64,000 bases of DNA from Solwaraspora sp. WMMD1047 (GTDB lineage Bacteria; Actinomycetota; Actinomycetes; Mycobacteriales; Micromonosporaceae): NCBI RefSeq assembly GCF_029626155.1, contig NZ_JARUBL010000001.1:3638501-3702500 (forward strand). The letters are read 5' to 3'. A program made the position numbers and the translations under genes. Numbering within the stretch: the stretch's first letter is position 1; the number at the start of each line of letters is the position of its first letter. This document shows positions 1 to 9,600 of this stretch, one piece after another. The notes beneath the pieces are model-generated. The model did no database searches. It had not been told where the DNA came from and worked only from the letters and a program-made list of their open reading frames with translations.

Positions 1-1155
1 GTGGTCGGGCATCTGCTGCTGATGCTGCTGCTGTCCCGGGTGACCGTCGGCCTGCTCGGCGCGGCGCTGCGTACCCGGCTCGGGATGGACCTGGTCCCGC
101 TGTTGATCAGCATCCTGCTGGCGGTCGCCATCATCGGCGGCCTGCTGCTGCGCGAACCGGTCGCCGGCTACCTGGACCAGCTGACCGCCCGGCAGGCGCC
201 GGACCTGCCCGGTTGGCTGCTGCTGCTCCCGTCCGGCTGGGGAGTGGCCGCGGTGGCCGCCGTCGAACGCCAGGACTGGCCGGTGGTGGTCGCCGGTCCG
301 GCCGGGCTCGCCGCGCTCAACGCCGGGCTGCTCGGGCTCTGGGCGGTGCTGCTGCGCCGGCGGATGACCTCCCGGTCAGCCGCCGGGCGGCCGCGCGCCG
401 GCCGGAACCGGGCCACCGGCATCCACCCGCTGGTGGCCACTCCCGTCGGCGCGGCGACGGTGCGGGCACTGCGGGGCTGGTCCCGCGACACCGGCATGCA
501 CATCATCGTGGTCGCCACCGTCGGCATGGGCGTCATCTACGCGGTCGTCAGTGGGTTGGCCGGCTGGCCCTTCCTGTTGCCTTTCGCTGCGCTGCTGGCG
601 CTGCTGGTAGCCGCCAACGAGTCGGCCAACCTCTTCGGCTTCGACGGCAGCGCGCTCTGGCACACCCTGGTCGTCGCCGACAGTGAACGCCCCGAGGTAC
701 GGGGTCGCCAGCTCGCCTGGCTGGTGGTCTTCGTCCCGATCACCGTGGCGATCACCGTGGGCTGTCTGGCATTCACCGGCGCCGAGCTGGACGGGGTGCG
801 GTCGTACGTGATCGCCCTGACGCCGGCGTTGCTCGGCGCGGGGTCCGGCCTGGTGGTGCTCTTCTCGGTCCTGGCGCCGTACCCGGTCGGCATGGACGGC
901 CCGGTGGGTGGCTCCGGCAAGTCGCAGGCCGATCCGGTCCGGTACGCCCTGGTACCACTGATGGGTGTGGCCGCCGTACCGCCGGCCGCGACGGTCGCCC
1001 TGACCGGCGGGGCCGGCCCGGGCGGGATCTCCTGGCCGGGCCTGCTGGTCGGGATCGGCACCGGGCTGCTGGGCGGCTGGTTGGGCGGCCGGGCCGCCGC
1101 CGACCGGCTGCGCGAGCGCGGCCCGGAGCTGCTGGCCAAGCTCGCCGGCCCCTGA
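1..1155 (+). CDS. Polytopic membrane protein, ABC-2-type exporter permease-like (5' end probably cut)
   Basis: The protein is strongly hydrophobic, with about eight to ten predicted membrane segments separated by short loops and one longer cytoplasmic loop (about residues 118-150) rich in Arg. It looks like the membrane subunit of an ABC-2-type exporter, but no signature motif fixes the family, so function is inferred from topology only. The reading frame is open from the first base, and the GTG at position 1 may be an internal codon, so the true start probably lies upstream of the window. A strong hairpin follows the stop codon. Confidence 0.55.
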   Translation: MVGHLLLMLLLSRVTVGLLGAALRTRLGMDLVPLLISILLAVAIIGGLLLREPVAGYLDQLTARQAPDLPGWLLLLPSGWGVAAVAAVERQDWPVVVAGPAGLAALNAGLLGLWAVLLRRRMTSRSAAGRPRAGRNRATGIHPLVATPVGAATVRALRGWSRDTGMHIIVVATVGMGVIYAVVSGLAGWPFLLPFAALLALLVAANESANLFGFDGSALWHTLVVADSERPEVRGRQLAWLVVFVPITVAITVGCLAFTGAELDGVRSYVIALTPALLGAGSGLVVLFSVLAPYPVGMDGPVGGSGKSQADPVRYALVPLMGVAAVPPAATVALTGGAGPGGISWPGLLVGIGTGLLGGWLGGRAAADRLRERGPELLAKLAGP

Positions 1156-1214
1156 CGGAACACCTCGCCGGCCGCGAACCGAACAGCTGGCCAGCCGCCC
1201 GCACATCGAACAGG

Positions 1215-1249
1215 TCGCCGGACCCGGCGGAAACTCCCGGGTCCGGCGA
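1215..1249 (+). terminator. Hairpin terminator after the first gene
   Basis: A perfect 13-bp inverted repeat (arm TCGCCGGACCCGG) with a 9-nt loop lies 60 bp after the stop of the upstream gene and before the promoter of the AA10 gene. No U-tract follows, which is usual for high-GC actinobacteria. Confidence 0.6.
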
Positions 1250-1297
1250 TCGAACCTTCGCCGCCCGGCGGCCGTACCAATGCCGGGAGGCCATCTG

Positions 1298-2197
1298 ATG
1301 GCAATCGGTCGAAGGCTCGGCACGCTCGTGGCCACCGCGGCGGTCACCGCACTGTGCTGTCCCGTCGTCGGGTCCGGCCCGGCGAACGCGCACGGCGCGG
1401 CCACCGAACCGGTGAGCCGGGCGGCCGCCTGCGGCCCGGAGGGCGGCCGGGCGGCCGGGTCGGCGGCGTGCCGGGCGGCGGCCAGGGCCGGCATCGTGCG
1501 GGACGAGTGGGACAACATCCGAATCCCCGACGTGGCCGGCCGGGACCGCGCGGTCATCCCGGACGGCCGCCTGTGCAGCGCCGGGTTGGACCGCTACCGG
1601 GGCCTGGACCTGGCCCGCGCCGACTGGCCCTCGACCCGGCTCACCCCGGGCACCGCACACACCTTCGCCTACCGGACCACCATCGCGCACGAGGGCGAGT
1701 TCCGGTGGTACGTGACGGTTGACGGCTACAACCCGACCAGGCCGTTGACCTGGTCGGACCTGGAGCGTGAGCCGTTCCTGCGCGCCACCGACCCGCCGCT
1801 GCGCGACGGGGCGTACCGGATGGCCGGCCGGCTGCCCCGCGACAAGGTCGGCCGGCACGTGATCTACACCATCTGGCGAAACACGAGTACGCCCGACACC
1901 TACTACTCCTGTTCGGACGTCGTCTTCGCCGCCGCCGCGGAACCGACGGCCACGTCGGCCGCGCCCCCGGTGGGCTCCGCGGCGAGTACCGCCCCGAGCC
2001 CGGTGGGTGCCGAACCGGGCGGGCAGGTGGTCGCCGCCGGAGATCGAAGCGGCTCCGGTGACGACACCTCGGCGACCGGACGTTGGCTGCCGGTGGCGGC
2101 TACCAGCTCTGTGGCCGTCCTGGCCGTCGCGCTCGCGGTGCTGCTGACCCGCCGGCGGCGGGCACGCGTCAACGGGTCCATCGGCCGGCACCGGTAG
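1298..2197 (+). CDS. Membrane-anchored AA10 lytic polysaccharide monooxygenase
   Basis: This is a copper-dependent polysaccharide monooxygenase of the chitin/cellulose-active AA10 family. The ATG at 1298 is preferred over 1280 because GGGAGG sits 7 bases before it. A signal peptide of 31 residues ends in ANA, leaving His32 (HGAATEP) as the mature N-terminus, as required for the copper brace; the second brace His is probably His131 in the AHEGEFRWYVT stretch. The family C-terminal motif YYSCSDVVF is present. After the catalytic domain comes a Ser/Thr/Pro/Gly linker, one transmembrane helix near the C-terminus and an RRRR stop-transfer run. Most AA10 enzymes are freely secreted, so an anchored form is unusual. 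Cysteines are present as in secreted family members. Substrate cannot be told from sequence. Confidence 0.85.
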   Translation: MAIGRRLGTLVATAAVTALCCPVVGSGPANAHGAATEPVSRAAACGPEGGRAAGSAACRAAARAGIVRDEWDNIRIPDVAGRDRAVIPDGRLCSAGLDRYRGLDLARADWPSTRLTPGTAHTFAYRTTIAHEGEFRWYVTVDGYNPTRPLTWSDLEREPFLRATDPPLRDGAYRMAGRLPRDKVGRHVIYTIWRNTSTPDTYYSCSDVVFAAAAEPTATSAAPPVGSAASTAPSPVGAEPGGQVVAAGDRSGSGDDTSATGRWLPVAATSSVAVLAVALAVLLTRRRRARVNGSIGRHR

Positions 2198-2300
2198 GCC
2201 GTCCGGCACTGCCCGCCTCGCGGCACCGCCCCTAGCGTCGGAGGTGAACCTCGTAGCGGTCCCGACGTACGGTCGAGCCGCGGGGCGGGGTCGGGAGGTG

Positions 2301-2729
2301 ATGGTGGTGGCACAGGTGACGGTGACCAACGTCCTGGCCGACGCGTTCCGGATTGATGTGCGGGGCCACTCGTTCGAGGTGGACCAGCCCGCGCCGGACG
2401 GCACGGAGGCGGGACCGACGCCGGTCGAGATCTTCGTGGCCAGCCTCGGTGCCTGCGCCGGCTACTACGCGGGCCGGTTCCTCCGGGCCCGCGGGTTGCC
2501 CGCGGACGGGCTGCGGGTGCGGTGCGAGTGGGCCATGCGGGCGGGCGAACCGGCCCGGGTCGGCCGGGTGCGGATGGCGATCCAGCCGCCCACGGCTCTC
2601 CCCGCCGAGCTGCACGGCGCGCTGCTGGCGGCGGTGGACAGGTGCACGGTCACCAACTCGCTGCGCCAACCGCCGCGCCTCGACGTCGATCTGGACGTTC
2701 CGCTGGGCGCCGTCGGGACGCACACTTGA
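2301..2729 (+). CDS. OsmC family protein
   Basis: The protein has the OsmC/Ohr-like fold signature, including GPTPVEIFVASLGACAGYYA where the conserved Cys of the family lies, and a C-terminal segment CTVTNSLRQPP that supplies the second Cys region. OsmC proteins are usually thiol peroxidases acting on organic hydroperoxides. The start is ambiguous: GGGAGG at 2293-2298 is only 2 bases from ATG 2301 but 5 and 8 bases from in-frame GTG codons at 2304 and 2307, either of which may be the real start. A TAGCGT box at 2234 could drive it with a leader of about 60 nt. The methyltransferase gene begins 3 bases after its stop, so the two are likely cotranscribed. Confidence 0.75.
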   Translation: MVVAQVTVTNVLADAFRIDVRGHSFEVDQPAPDGTEAGPTPVEIFVASLGACAGYYAGRFLRARGLPADGLRVRCEWAMRAGEPARVGRVRMAIQPPTALPAELHGALLAAVDRCTVTNSLRQPPRLDVDLDVPLGAVGTHT

Positions 2730-2732
2730 CGG

Positions 2733-3440
2733 ATGCGGGACGGGGGAGCGACGGACGGGCGGATCCCGTTCGGACGTGACCTGCTGGCCCGGCACCAGAG
2801 CATCCGGGACGCCACCACGTTCCGGCTGCTCGGGGTGGAATGGGACCTGCTGCCCGGGGTGTTCGCGCCGGTCTTCACCGGTGCTTCCGGCCTGTTCGCC
2901 GAGTGGATCCCGTACCCGGTCGGTGGTTCGTTCCTCGATGTCGGCTGCGGGATGGGAATCGTCAGCGTCTGGGCCGCGCGGGCCGGATGCGCCACCGTCA
3001 CCGCCACCGACATCGACCCGCGGGCGGTCGAGAACACCGCGCTGAACGTCCGCCGGCACGGCGTGGCGGACCGGGTCGAGACGGCCGTCGGGGACCTCTT
3101 CGACGCGGTCCCCGGCGGCCGCTACGACCTGGTCTTCTGGAACTCCAACCTGATCGAGGTGGCCGCCGACATCGACTGCACCGAGCCGCTGCGGCGGGCG
3201 TTGTTCGACCCGGGGTACCGCACCCACCGGCGGTTCCTCGCCGCCGCCTGGCGACACCTGCGACCGGGCGGCCGGCTGTTGCTCGGCTTCTCCAGCCTGG
3301 GCAGCATGGATCGGCTCGATGAGCTCCGGCGCGAGTTCGGTTACCGGATGCGCGTTGTCGCCGAGCAGACTCGCAACGTGCCGCAGCCGGTGCGTTACCT
3401 GCTGCTGGAATTCGCGCATCCGGCCGTTGACCCTCGGTAG
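2733..3440 (+). CDS. Class I SAM-dependent methyltransferase
   Basis: The sequence contains a Rossmann methyltransferase core: motif I FLDVGCGMGIVSVWAA (about residues 70-85), the acidic ribose-binding loop TATDIDPRAVENT, and motif IV YDLVFWNSNLIE. The order resembles the HemK/PrmC and RsmC-like group, but the catalytic NPPY motif is replaced by NSNL, so the substrate is probably not the canonical glutamine or guanine amide and cannot be named. It follows the OsmC gene by 3 bases and has no strong ribosome-binding site, which suggests translational coupling. Confidence 0.7.
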   Translation: MRDGGATDGRIPFGRDLLARHQSIRDATTFRLLGVEWDLLPGVFAPVFTGASGLFAEWIPYPVGGSFLDVGCGMGIVSVWAARAGCATVTATDIDPRAVENTALNVRRHGVADRVETAVGDLFDAVPGGRYDLVFWNSNLIEVAADIDCTEPLRRALFDPGYRTHRRFLAAAWRHLRPGGRLLLGFSSLGSMDRLDELRREFGYRMRVVAEQTRNVPQPVRYLLLEFAHPAVDPR

Positions 3441-3449
3441 GACCTGGCA

Positions 3450-3461
3450 TACCGTCGGTCC
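3450..3461 (+). promoter_or_regulatory. Leaderless promoter -10 for the cyclase gene
   Basis: TACCGT followed by exactly six bases and then ATG at 3462; no Shine-Dalgarno is present. Same layout as several other genes in the window. Confidence 0.5.
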
Positions 3462-4223
3462 ATGTCGGTGCTCGCGGGATTCGTCGCGGCGCTCGCCGAC
3501 GGCGACCTCGAACTCGTCGACCTGACCGCGCCGCTCTCCGCCGACACCCCGGTTCTGCGCCTGCCCGACCAGTTCGGTCAGGCGCACCGGTTCAGCCTCT
3601 CCGAGATCAGCCGCTACGACGAACGCGGGCCGGCCTGGTACTGGAACAACATCGCGACCAGCGAGCACACCGGCACCCACCTGGACGCGCCGGTGCACTG
3701 GGTCACCGGTCGGACCGGCGGCGACGTCGCGGAGATCCCGGTACGCCGGCTGGTCCGCCCCGCCGCGGTCCTCGACCTCTCCGCCGAGGCGGCCGCCGAT
3801 CCCGATTTCCTGCTGCAGACCGGGCATGTCCAGGGCTGGATCGACCGGCACGGCCCGCTGCCGGCCGGCGGCTGGCTGCTCTACCGCACCGGCTGGGACG
3901 CCCGGTCCGGCGACGAGGAGCAGTTCCTCAACGGCGGGCGGACGCCGGGCATCGCACCGGAGTGCGCCCGCTGGCTCGCCGAACAGACCCCGATCCTCGG
4001 CGTCGGGGTGGAGACCGTCGGCACCGACGCGGGCGCGGCGCACGGCTTCGACCCGCCGTTCCCCTGTCACCACGAACTGCTCGGCCGGGGCCGGTACGGG
4101 CTGACCCAGCTGCGGAACCTGGCGCACCTGCCACCGACCGGGTCGGTGCTGATCGTCGCCCCACTGCCGATCGTCAACGGCTCCGGCAGTCCCTGCCGGG
4201 TGTTGGCCCTGGTGCCGCGCTGA
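3462..4223 (+). CDS. Cyclase / kynurenine formamidase-like metal-dependent hydrolase
   Basis: A member of the PF04199 cyclase family. The metal-binding motif HxGTHxDxPxH is complete (SEHTGTHLDAPVHW, His69, His73, Asp75, His79). Known relatives hydrolyse N-formylkynurenine, isatin or polyketide-type amides and esters; the substrate here is unknown and no kynurenine pathway genes are adjacent. Length (253 residues) is normal. The 3' end overlaps the convergent gene by about 50 bp. It appears to be translated from a leaderless mRNA. Confidence 0.8.
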   Translation: MSVLAGFVAALADGDLELVDLTAPLSADTPVLRLPDQFGQAHRFSLSEISRYDERGPAWYWNNIATSEHTGTHLDAPVHWVTGRTGGDVAEIPVRRLVRPAAVLDLSAEAAADPDFLLQTGHVQGWIDRHGPLPAGGWLLYRTGWDARSGDEEQFLNGGRTPGIAPECARWLAEQTPILGVGVETVGTDAGAAHGFDPPFPCHHELLGRGRYGLTQLRNLAHLPPTGSVLIVAPLPIVNGSGSPCRVLALVPR

Positions 4224-4917
4224 CCTCGGCCAGCGCCAGCAGGTCGGCCCGCCGCCACCGGCCGGCGATTCCCGGGCGGCCGGCGAGGTAGTCGGCGATC
4301 CGTCCCGCGTCCCATCCGTGCCCCAGGCGTAGTCCACTGGCGATCGTCGCCAGGTAGGCCGGCGCTGGCGGGGCCGGGTCCACCTCACCGGCCCGCCAGG
4401 GCGCGGTGAAGGTCAGCACCGGATGCCCGTCGGACCATCCCCCGCAGACGATGGTCTCGTAGCGGCCGGGGCCGGTGCTGGCCCTTCCCACGGCGACGGC
4501 CGTCGCGACCAGGTCCAGTGGGGCGCCCGGCTGCCGATACATCTCCTGGGCCGCGATGTCGGCGAACTGCGCCGCCGTCACCAGATAGCCCCGGGCCGCC
4601 GCCTCCCCGGGTAGCAGCGGGTCGTAGAAGGCCATCCCGCCGGTCCAGGTGCGGGACTCCAACGCGAAGTAGATCCCGCCCGGCAGGGTCAGCGGCCGGC
4701 TGCGGCGGGGCGGGCTGACGTCGCGGCAGCCGGGGTAGTGGCGGCTCGCTCCCGACGGCCGGCCGCCGGACAGGTAGCAGGCGAACCGGGCGTCGTCCAT
4801 GTTCGACCCGTAGGCGGCGTACCAGACCGGGTCGAGTCCGGCCGCGCCCTGGCCGGCCGGACTCGCCACCGGCCGGCCGGTCGGGTCACTCGTCGCCGCC
4901 GGGCCGCCGCTGGTCAT
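4174..4917 (-). CDS. Gamma-glutamylcyclotransferase-fold protein (often labelled histone deacetylase)
   Basis: The motif VWYAAYGSNMDDARFACYL is the YGSNM phosphate/substrate-binding loop of the gamma-glutamylcyclotransferase (GGCT-like) fold. Actinobacterial homologues with the following GGRPxGxxRxYPGCRD stretch are commonly annotated histone deacetylase, but I see no deacetylase metal site (no HD/DxH pattern). The N-terminal 25 residues are low complexity and an internal start is possible. The start codon overlaps the stop of the upstream nitroreductase gene (ATGA), so they form an operon; the 3' end runs about 50 bp into the convergent cyclase gene. The physiological substrate is unknown. 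Confidence 0.65.
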   Translation of the reverse strand: MTSGGPAATSDPTGRPVASPAGQGAAGLDPVWYAAYGSNMDDARFACYLSGGRPSGASRHYPGCRDVSPPRRSRPLTLPGGIYFALESRTWTGGMAFYDPLLPGEAAARGYLVTAAQFADIAAQEMYRQPGAPLDLVATAVAVGRASTGPGRYETIVCGGWSDGHPVLTFTAPWRAGEVDPAPPAPAYLATIASGLRLGHGWDAGRIADYLAGRPGIAGRWRRADLLALAEVSAAPGPTPGRDCRSR

Positions 4918-5987
4918 GAGCCATCATGACCAGCCCAGCGGGGATCTGCCACCGAGCCGGGCAACGCCGGCGGGATCAGCACCTCGGCCAGCGGCCGGCG
5001 GGGCGCCGCCGCGCTGGGCGGCCCGTACCCGAGACGGATGATCGCCTGGGCCGCCTGGCCGGCCGGGCCGTCGAGTTGGGTGCGCAGCGTCGGCGTCTCC
5101 AGCGGTTGGGTGAGCAGGGTGCTGGCCAACCCGCGTACGGTCGCGGTGAGCAGCACCCGCTGCAGCGCCTGACCGGCCCGCAGCCAGTCCCTCGGCCGAT
5201 CGCCGCAGGTGCGCAGGACCGCCACCGTCGGCTCCGGCTCGAACTGCCGGACTCCCCGACGAGGGGTCGGCTGCAGCAGGCCGAAGTCGCGTACCGGCAC
5301 CGACCGCACGGCGGGCCAGGGCCCGAACGCGGCCACCGGCACCCCGTCGCGCCGGCCCGGCCAGGCCCGGGTCCAGCGGTCCAGCTCGAGCCAGTAGTCC
5401 GGTTCGGCGCGGCAGCGCCGGTCGCCCCGCTCGACGATCGCCAGCAGCCGGTCCCGGCCGGCCGGCGGCGGCACCGTCAGGATCGCCCCCTCGGCGCGGG
5501 CGGCGGCCGCCAACTCGTCCACCACCTGGCCCGGTACCGGTACCTCCCGGAACGGGCGGCGGTTGCTGCGCCGACGCGGGATGGCCCGGTGCAGCAGGCG
5601 TACGGTGTCGTCGCCGGCGGTCCGCGGGCCCAGCGTCAGCCGGGCCAGCAGGTCGGGGCGTCCGGGATCGGGCAGCAGGGTGAGCAGCGGCAGGCGGCCG
5701 TGGGCCAGCACCGCCACCCGCAGGTTGAGCACCGCCGCACCGACGCTGATGACCAGTTCGCGGTCCTGCGGATCGGTCAGCGGCAGTCGCCGGGTCCGGT
5801 CGGCGTACACGTCGATCCCGCCGGGATGCAGCGCGAACCGCCATGGTTGGCTGTTGTGCTTCGACGGCGCGGCCACCGCCGCCAGCAGACAGTCGGCGAG
5901 GAGCTGGCCGGGCGACCCGTCCGGGTGGACCCGCCAGTCCGGCCCGGGGCCGTCGGTGAGCTGTCGCGGGGAGAGTTGCGTTGTCAC
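4914..5987 (-). CDS. Acg-family nitroreductase-like FMN-binding protein
   Basis: The protein matches the Acg (mycobacterial Rv2032-like) branch of the nitroreductase fold: APSKHNSQPWRF near the N-terminus, the ISVGAAVLNLR segment, and a duplicated, divergent nitroreductase core of about 350 residues. Acg proteins in mycobacteria belong to the DosR dormancy regulon and are thought to bind or sequester flavin. I chose GTG 5987 because GGAGG lies 6-7 bases before it; upstream in-frame ATG codons lack such a site. It is divergent from a cyclic-nucleotide-binding protein, with a DosR/OsdR-like box in between, and is coupled to the GGCT-like gene. Confidence 0.8.
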   Translation of the reverse strand: MTTQLSPRQLTDGPGPDWRVHPDGSPGQLLADCLLAAVAAPSKHNSQPWRFALHPGGIDVYADRTRRLPLTDPQDRELVISVGAAVLNLRVAVLAHGRLPLLTLLPDPGRPDLLARLTLGPRTAGDDTVRLLHRAIPRRRSNRRPFREVPVPGQVVDELAAAARAEGAILTVPPPAGRDRLLAIVERGDRRCRAEPDYWLELDRWTRAWPGRRDGVPVAAFGPWPAVRSVPVRDFGLLQPTPRRGVRQFEPEPTVAVLRTCGDRPRDWLRAGQALQRVLLTATVRGLASTLLTQPLETPTLRTQLDGPAGQAAQAIIRLGYGPPSAAAPRRPLAEVLIPPALPGSVADPRWAGHDGS

Positions 5988-6074
5988 GATCCACCTCCGT
6001 ACGCCGAGCCTTGCCATGACCTCATCCGACCGCGCGGCGGCGGTCGGCACCAGAGGCTTGCAACCGTCGCGGAC

Positions 6075-6088
6075 GGGACCTTCGACCC
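6075..6088. promoter_or_regulatory. DosR/OsdR-like regulator box
   Basis: GGGAC-CTTC-GACCC has the GGGNC-N4-GNCCC spacing of the DosR (mycobacteria) and OsdR/DevR-type (Streptomyces) operators, with one arm imperfect. It sits roughly midway between the divergent Acg-like and cyclic-nucleotide-binding genes. Assignment is by resemblance only. Confidence 0.45.
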
Positions 6089-6169
6089 TGCCGGGGCCGG
6101 CCGGGTCGCGGTTGTCTGGAGGTGACGTTCCGGCGGCCGCGCGGAACCCGACCATCCGGGAGGCGGCAC

Positions 6170-6637
6170 ATGATCAGGACCATCGACCTGCTCACCGACC
6201 ATCCCTTCCTGGCCGGTCTGCCGCAGCCGTGGTTGGAACGGTTGTCGTTCCAGTCGCATCCGGTGGTCCGCAACGGCGGGCAGCGGTTGTTCCACGAGGG
6301 CAGCCGGGCGGACCGGTTCTGGCTGTTGCGCTCCGGCCGGATCTCGCTCGACTTCCACGTCGCCGGTCGGGGCGACATCGCGATCGACACCGTCGAGGCG
6401 GGTAGCGTCCTCGGCTGGTCGTGGCTGTATCCGCCGTACCGGTGGCGGTTCGGGGCGGTGGCGGTCGAGCAGACCCTGGCCATCGAGTGCGACGGTCCCG
6501 GGGTGCGCCGGCTGCTCGCCGACGACCCGGCCTTCGGCCATGAGCTCACCGGCCGGTTCATGGGCGTCGTGGTGGGCCGGCTGCAGGCGACCCGGGTACG
6601 CCTGAGTGAGTTGTACGGCTATCCGGCGTCGGCCTAG
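6170..6637 (+). CDS. Cyclic-nucleotide-binding domain protein without DNA-binding domain
   Basis: The 155-residue protein is a single cNMP-binding beta-roll: LPQPWLERLSFQSHPV, GQRLFHEGSRADRFWLLRSGRISL and the phosphate-binding-cassette region AGSVLGWSWLYPPYRW. There is no C-terminal CRP/FNR winged helix, so it is more likely a sensor subunit or ligand-binding protein than a transcription factor. ATG 6170 is preferred because GGGAGG is 6 bases upstream. The gene shares its intergenic region, and possibly its DosR-like box, with the Acg-like gene. Its stop codon overlaps the stop of the convergent ATPase gene. Confidence 0.75.
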   Translation: MIRTIDLLTDHPFLAGLPQPWLERLSFQSHPVVRNGGQRLFHEGSRADRFWLLRSGRISLDFHVAGRGDIAIDTVEAGSVLGWSWLYPPYRWRFGAVAVEQTLAIECDGPGVRRLLADDPAFGHELTGRFMGVVVGRLQATRVRLSELYGYPASA

Positions 6638-9600
6638 CGCCCCGGGGCGATTCGGGACCGGTCGAGCACCTCCTCCGTGGTGAGCGGACTCCTCGGGTGG
6701 TGGCTGAGGCAGAGCGGGGTGCGCACCTTCTCGAAGGCGCCGCCCTCGATGGCGGCGTAGAACTGACCCGATCGCAGCCGGGAGATTTCCGGTACGTCGC
6801 CGCCCTTCGCGGCGGCCATCTCCCGAGCTGCGGCGATCTGGACCGGGGCGTTGAGCAGGCCGAAGAACTGGGTGGCGGCGTTGCCGGAGATCCGGTTGTG
6901 CAGGTTCTTCGGGGCCTGGGTGGCGAAGACCAGCCCGAGTCCGTACTTGCGGGCCTGGGCGGCCAGCATCAGCGTGCTCTGGGTGCAGGCGGTCAACGCG
7001 CCGGACGGCGCCAGGGTCTGCGCCTCGTCCATGACGAGCAGCCCGCCGAGCGGTCGGTCGCCGGCGGGATGCCGCTTGATCCAGGCGAACAGAGCCATCT
7101 GCAACTGGTTGACGAAGCTCTGCCGCTGGTCCTCGGAGGGGAGCCCGATGAAGCTGATCACCGAGACCCGGGCCCTCTTGCCGCGCGGCGGGGTCAGCAG
7201 CACACCGGGATCGGCCGGCGTTCCGGAACCGCCGAAGAGCGGATCGTTGACCATCGCCGCAGTCAGGGTCTGGGCCAACTCGCCGCCGATCTTCTCGGCG
7301 TTCTCCAGGTCGCTGACCCCGGCAGGCAGCGCCGAGAGCAGCTCCACCAGACCCGTGAGCCGGTTCCCGCCCAGACGGCCGTAGTGGCGGACGGCCATCC
7401 GCAGCACCGCCAAGCCGAGATGTGCCTTGTGGGTCCGTCCATCCAGCTTCGCCCGCGGTGCGATCGACGCGACCGCCGCCTCCACCGCCTCGCCGAACTC
7501 GTCCGGGTCGTCGCGTACCCCGCTGAAGTCGGGTAGCGGCTGAAACACCAGCGGCCGGCCAGCCTCGCGTCGGGGAGTCCAGACGACCACGTCGGTGTGG
7601 GCCAGGTAATCGGCGGCCAGGCCGGCATCCCCCGGCCACCAGCCGTCCGGCGGCGCCGGCCAAGGGTCACCGAGCCGGGCCAGGTCGTTGTTGGGGTCCA
7701 GCACGATGGCGGAGACGCCCCGCAGCGCGCACTCCTCAACCAGTCTGCGGATCAGCACCGTCTTGCCCGAACCGGATCCGGCAAAGATCGCGGTGTGCTT
7801 CCGCAGCGCCTCCAGGTCGAGCCCGACCGGATCACCGCCGTCGAACGGGAACCCGATCCGTACCTGCTCGCCGGCATCGGCCGGCGGTCCGATCCGCCGC
7901 CGCACGGCGGGCGGTGCGCTGGCCCCGGCATCGGCGGTACGGCTCGTACCGGCGGCGTGGCTCGTACCGGCGGCGTCGCCGTCGACCAGCGGGAGGGTCT
8001 CGCGGAAGATCGCGAGCCCGCTCGCCGGCTGCCGGTCCAACAGCCATGCCTGCAGCCCGGGCGGCTTCTCGGTCAGCAGGCCCCGCAGCGCGCCCAGGAT
8101 CCGTATCTCCTGGTGGCCGAGGCTCCGCACGACACCGCCCCGGCTGGCGAAGTCGGCGAGGGCCGCCTGGGTCTTCGGCCCGTCGGACCAGGCCGCCGTT
8201 CGCAGGACGATCAACCGCCGATCCGGTACGCCGTCGGCGAGACCGGCCGCCGTCGACGCCTTGCGCAGCCGGTTGAGGGCCGCGATCGCGTTCCGCGACG
8301 CGATCGCACGGAAGGCCCAGTGGGACTCGTCCTCGGTCCGCTCGTCGATGGTGCGTCGCAGCCGGGCGTGCAACGCCGGCCGGGCACTCGGCGGCGGATC
8401 CTGGGCGAAGTCCACGCCGGCCGGCCCGCGTTCGACGATCCACGCCGTCAGCCCGGCCGAGAGCAACGGGGGCAACGCCGCGTCCTCGGTCTCCTCGGCC
8501 AGCGGGTTCGCGACGTCGGCCATCGACAACTCGGTGAACCTGGCGTCGATGATTCCGAGCTGATCGACCTCGGCTGGTGGTCCCGACGACGCCGGTTCGG
8601 CCCTCGGCGTCCGGTCGAACCGGGACAGTTCGCGGACCTGGTCGTCAAGGACACAAGCCTGCACGTGTCGGTCGATCAGGATCAGCAGCTGGCGCGGGGT
8701 GAACCCGGGTGCCGCGTCGAACGCGGCCGGCGTAACCGGCCAGCTCGGGTACGGTGGCCGGAAGCCGATCCGTTCGAAGTACGGAGCGAACCTCCGTTCG
8801 ACCAACGCCCGCCCGACGGCAGGGGACGGGATCGTCTTGAGCTGGCTCGCCTCGCGAAACCGGTCCTGCACGGTGTCGGTGGCCCGATCCTTGATCAGCT
8901 GCCAGGAGTCCGGCAGGCAGGCGACCAGGGCCAGTGTCCGTCGGGTCCGCTCCCGTACCGCCATCAGCCCACCGGCGATCCGTTCCAGCACCGCGTCCGG
9001 GGCCTGGTCGTCCGGACCGCCGGCCAACGACTTCACCGACTGGGCGATCAGGGCGTCGATCTGGTCCACGGCGATCACGGTGGGGCCGGTGAGCGCGAGC
9101 AGCCAGGACAGGTCGCGGACGATCAGCTCGGGCACCCGGGGCGAGCGCCGCATGCCCCACCGTGGGCGGTCACCATAGTCGTCGTCGGCGGATTGCAGAT
9201 ACGTCTCGCCGATCTCCCGCAGTTGCGGCACGGGCGACGCGAGCAGCGCGAGCGCGCGGGCGGTCTCCTGGCATTCCCGCCCCACCAGCTCGTCGAGGTC
9301 GCGCAGGTGCTCGACGAAGCGGTCCAGCGTCTCTGCGGTGAGCGTGGTCTCACCGAGTACGGCGCGACGCACCGCGCGCGGTGCGCGGACCGCCGATCCG
9401 AGCCGGCGTAGCAGGGTCCGGAGCTGGCTCTCGCCGCCGTTCACGGGCCGGGCCAGCCCTTCGTTCAGCGATCCGACGACGCTGTCCCAGAATCCCTTGG
9501 CGCTGAGCAGGCTGACCAGGAAGAAGTATCCGTCCTGGGCGTGTGCCTGTTCGCGGACCCAGCCCAGCAGGTGCGTCTTGCCGGAGCCGCGCTGACCCTG

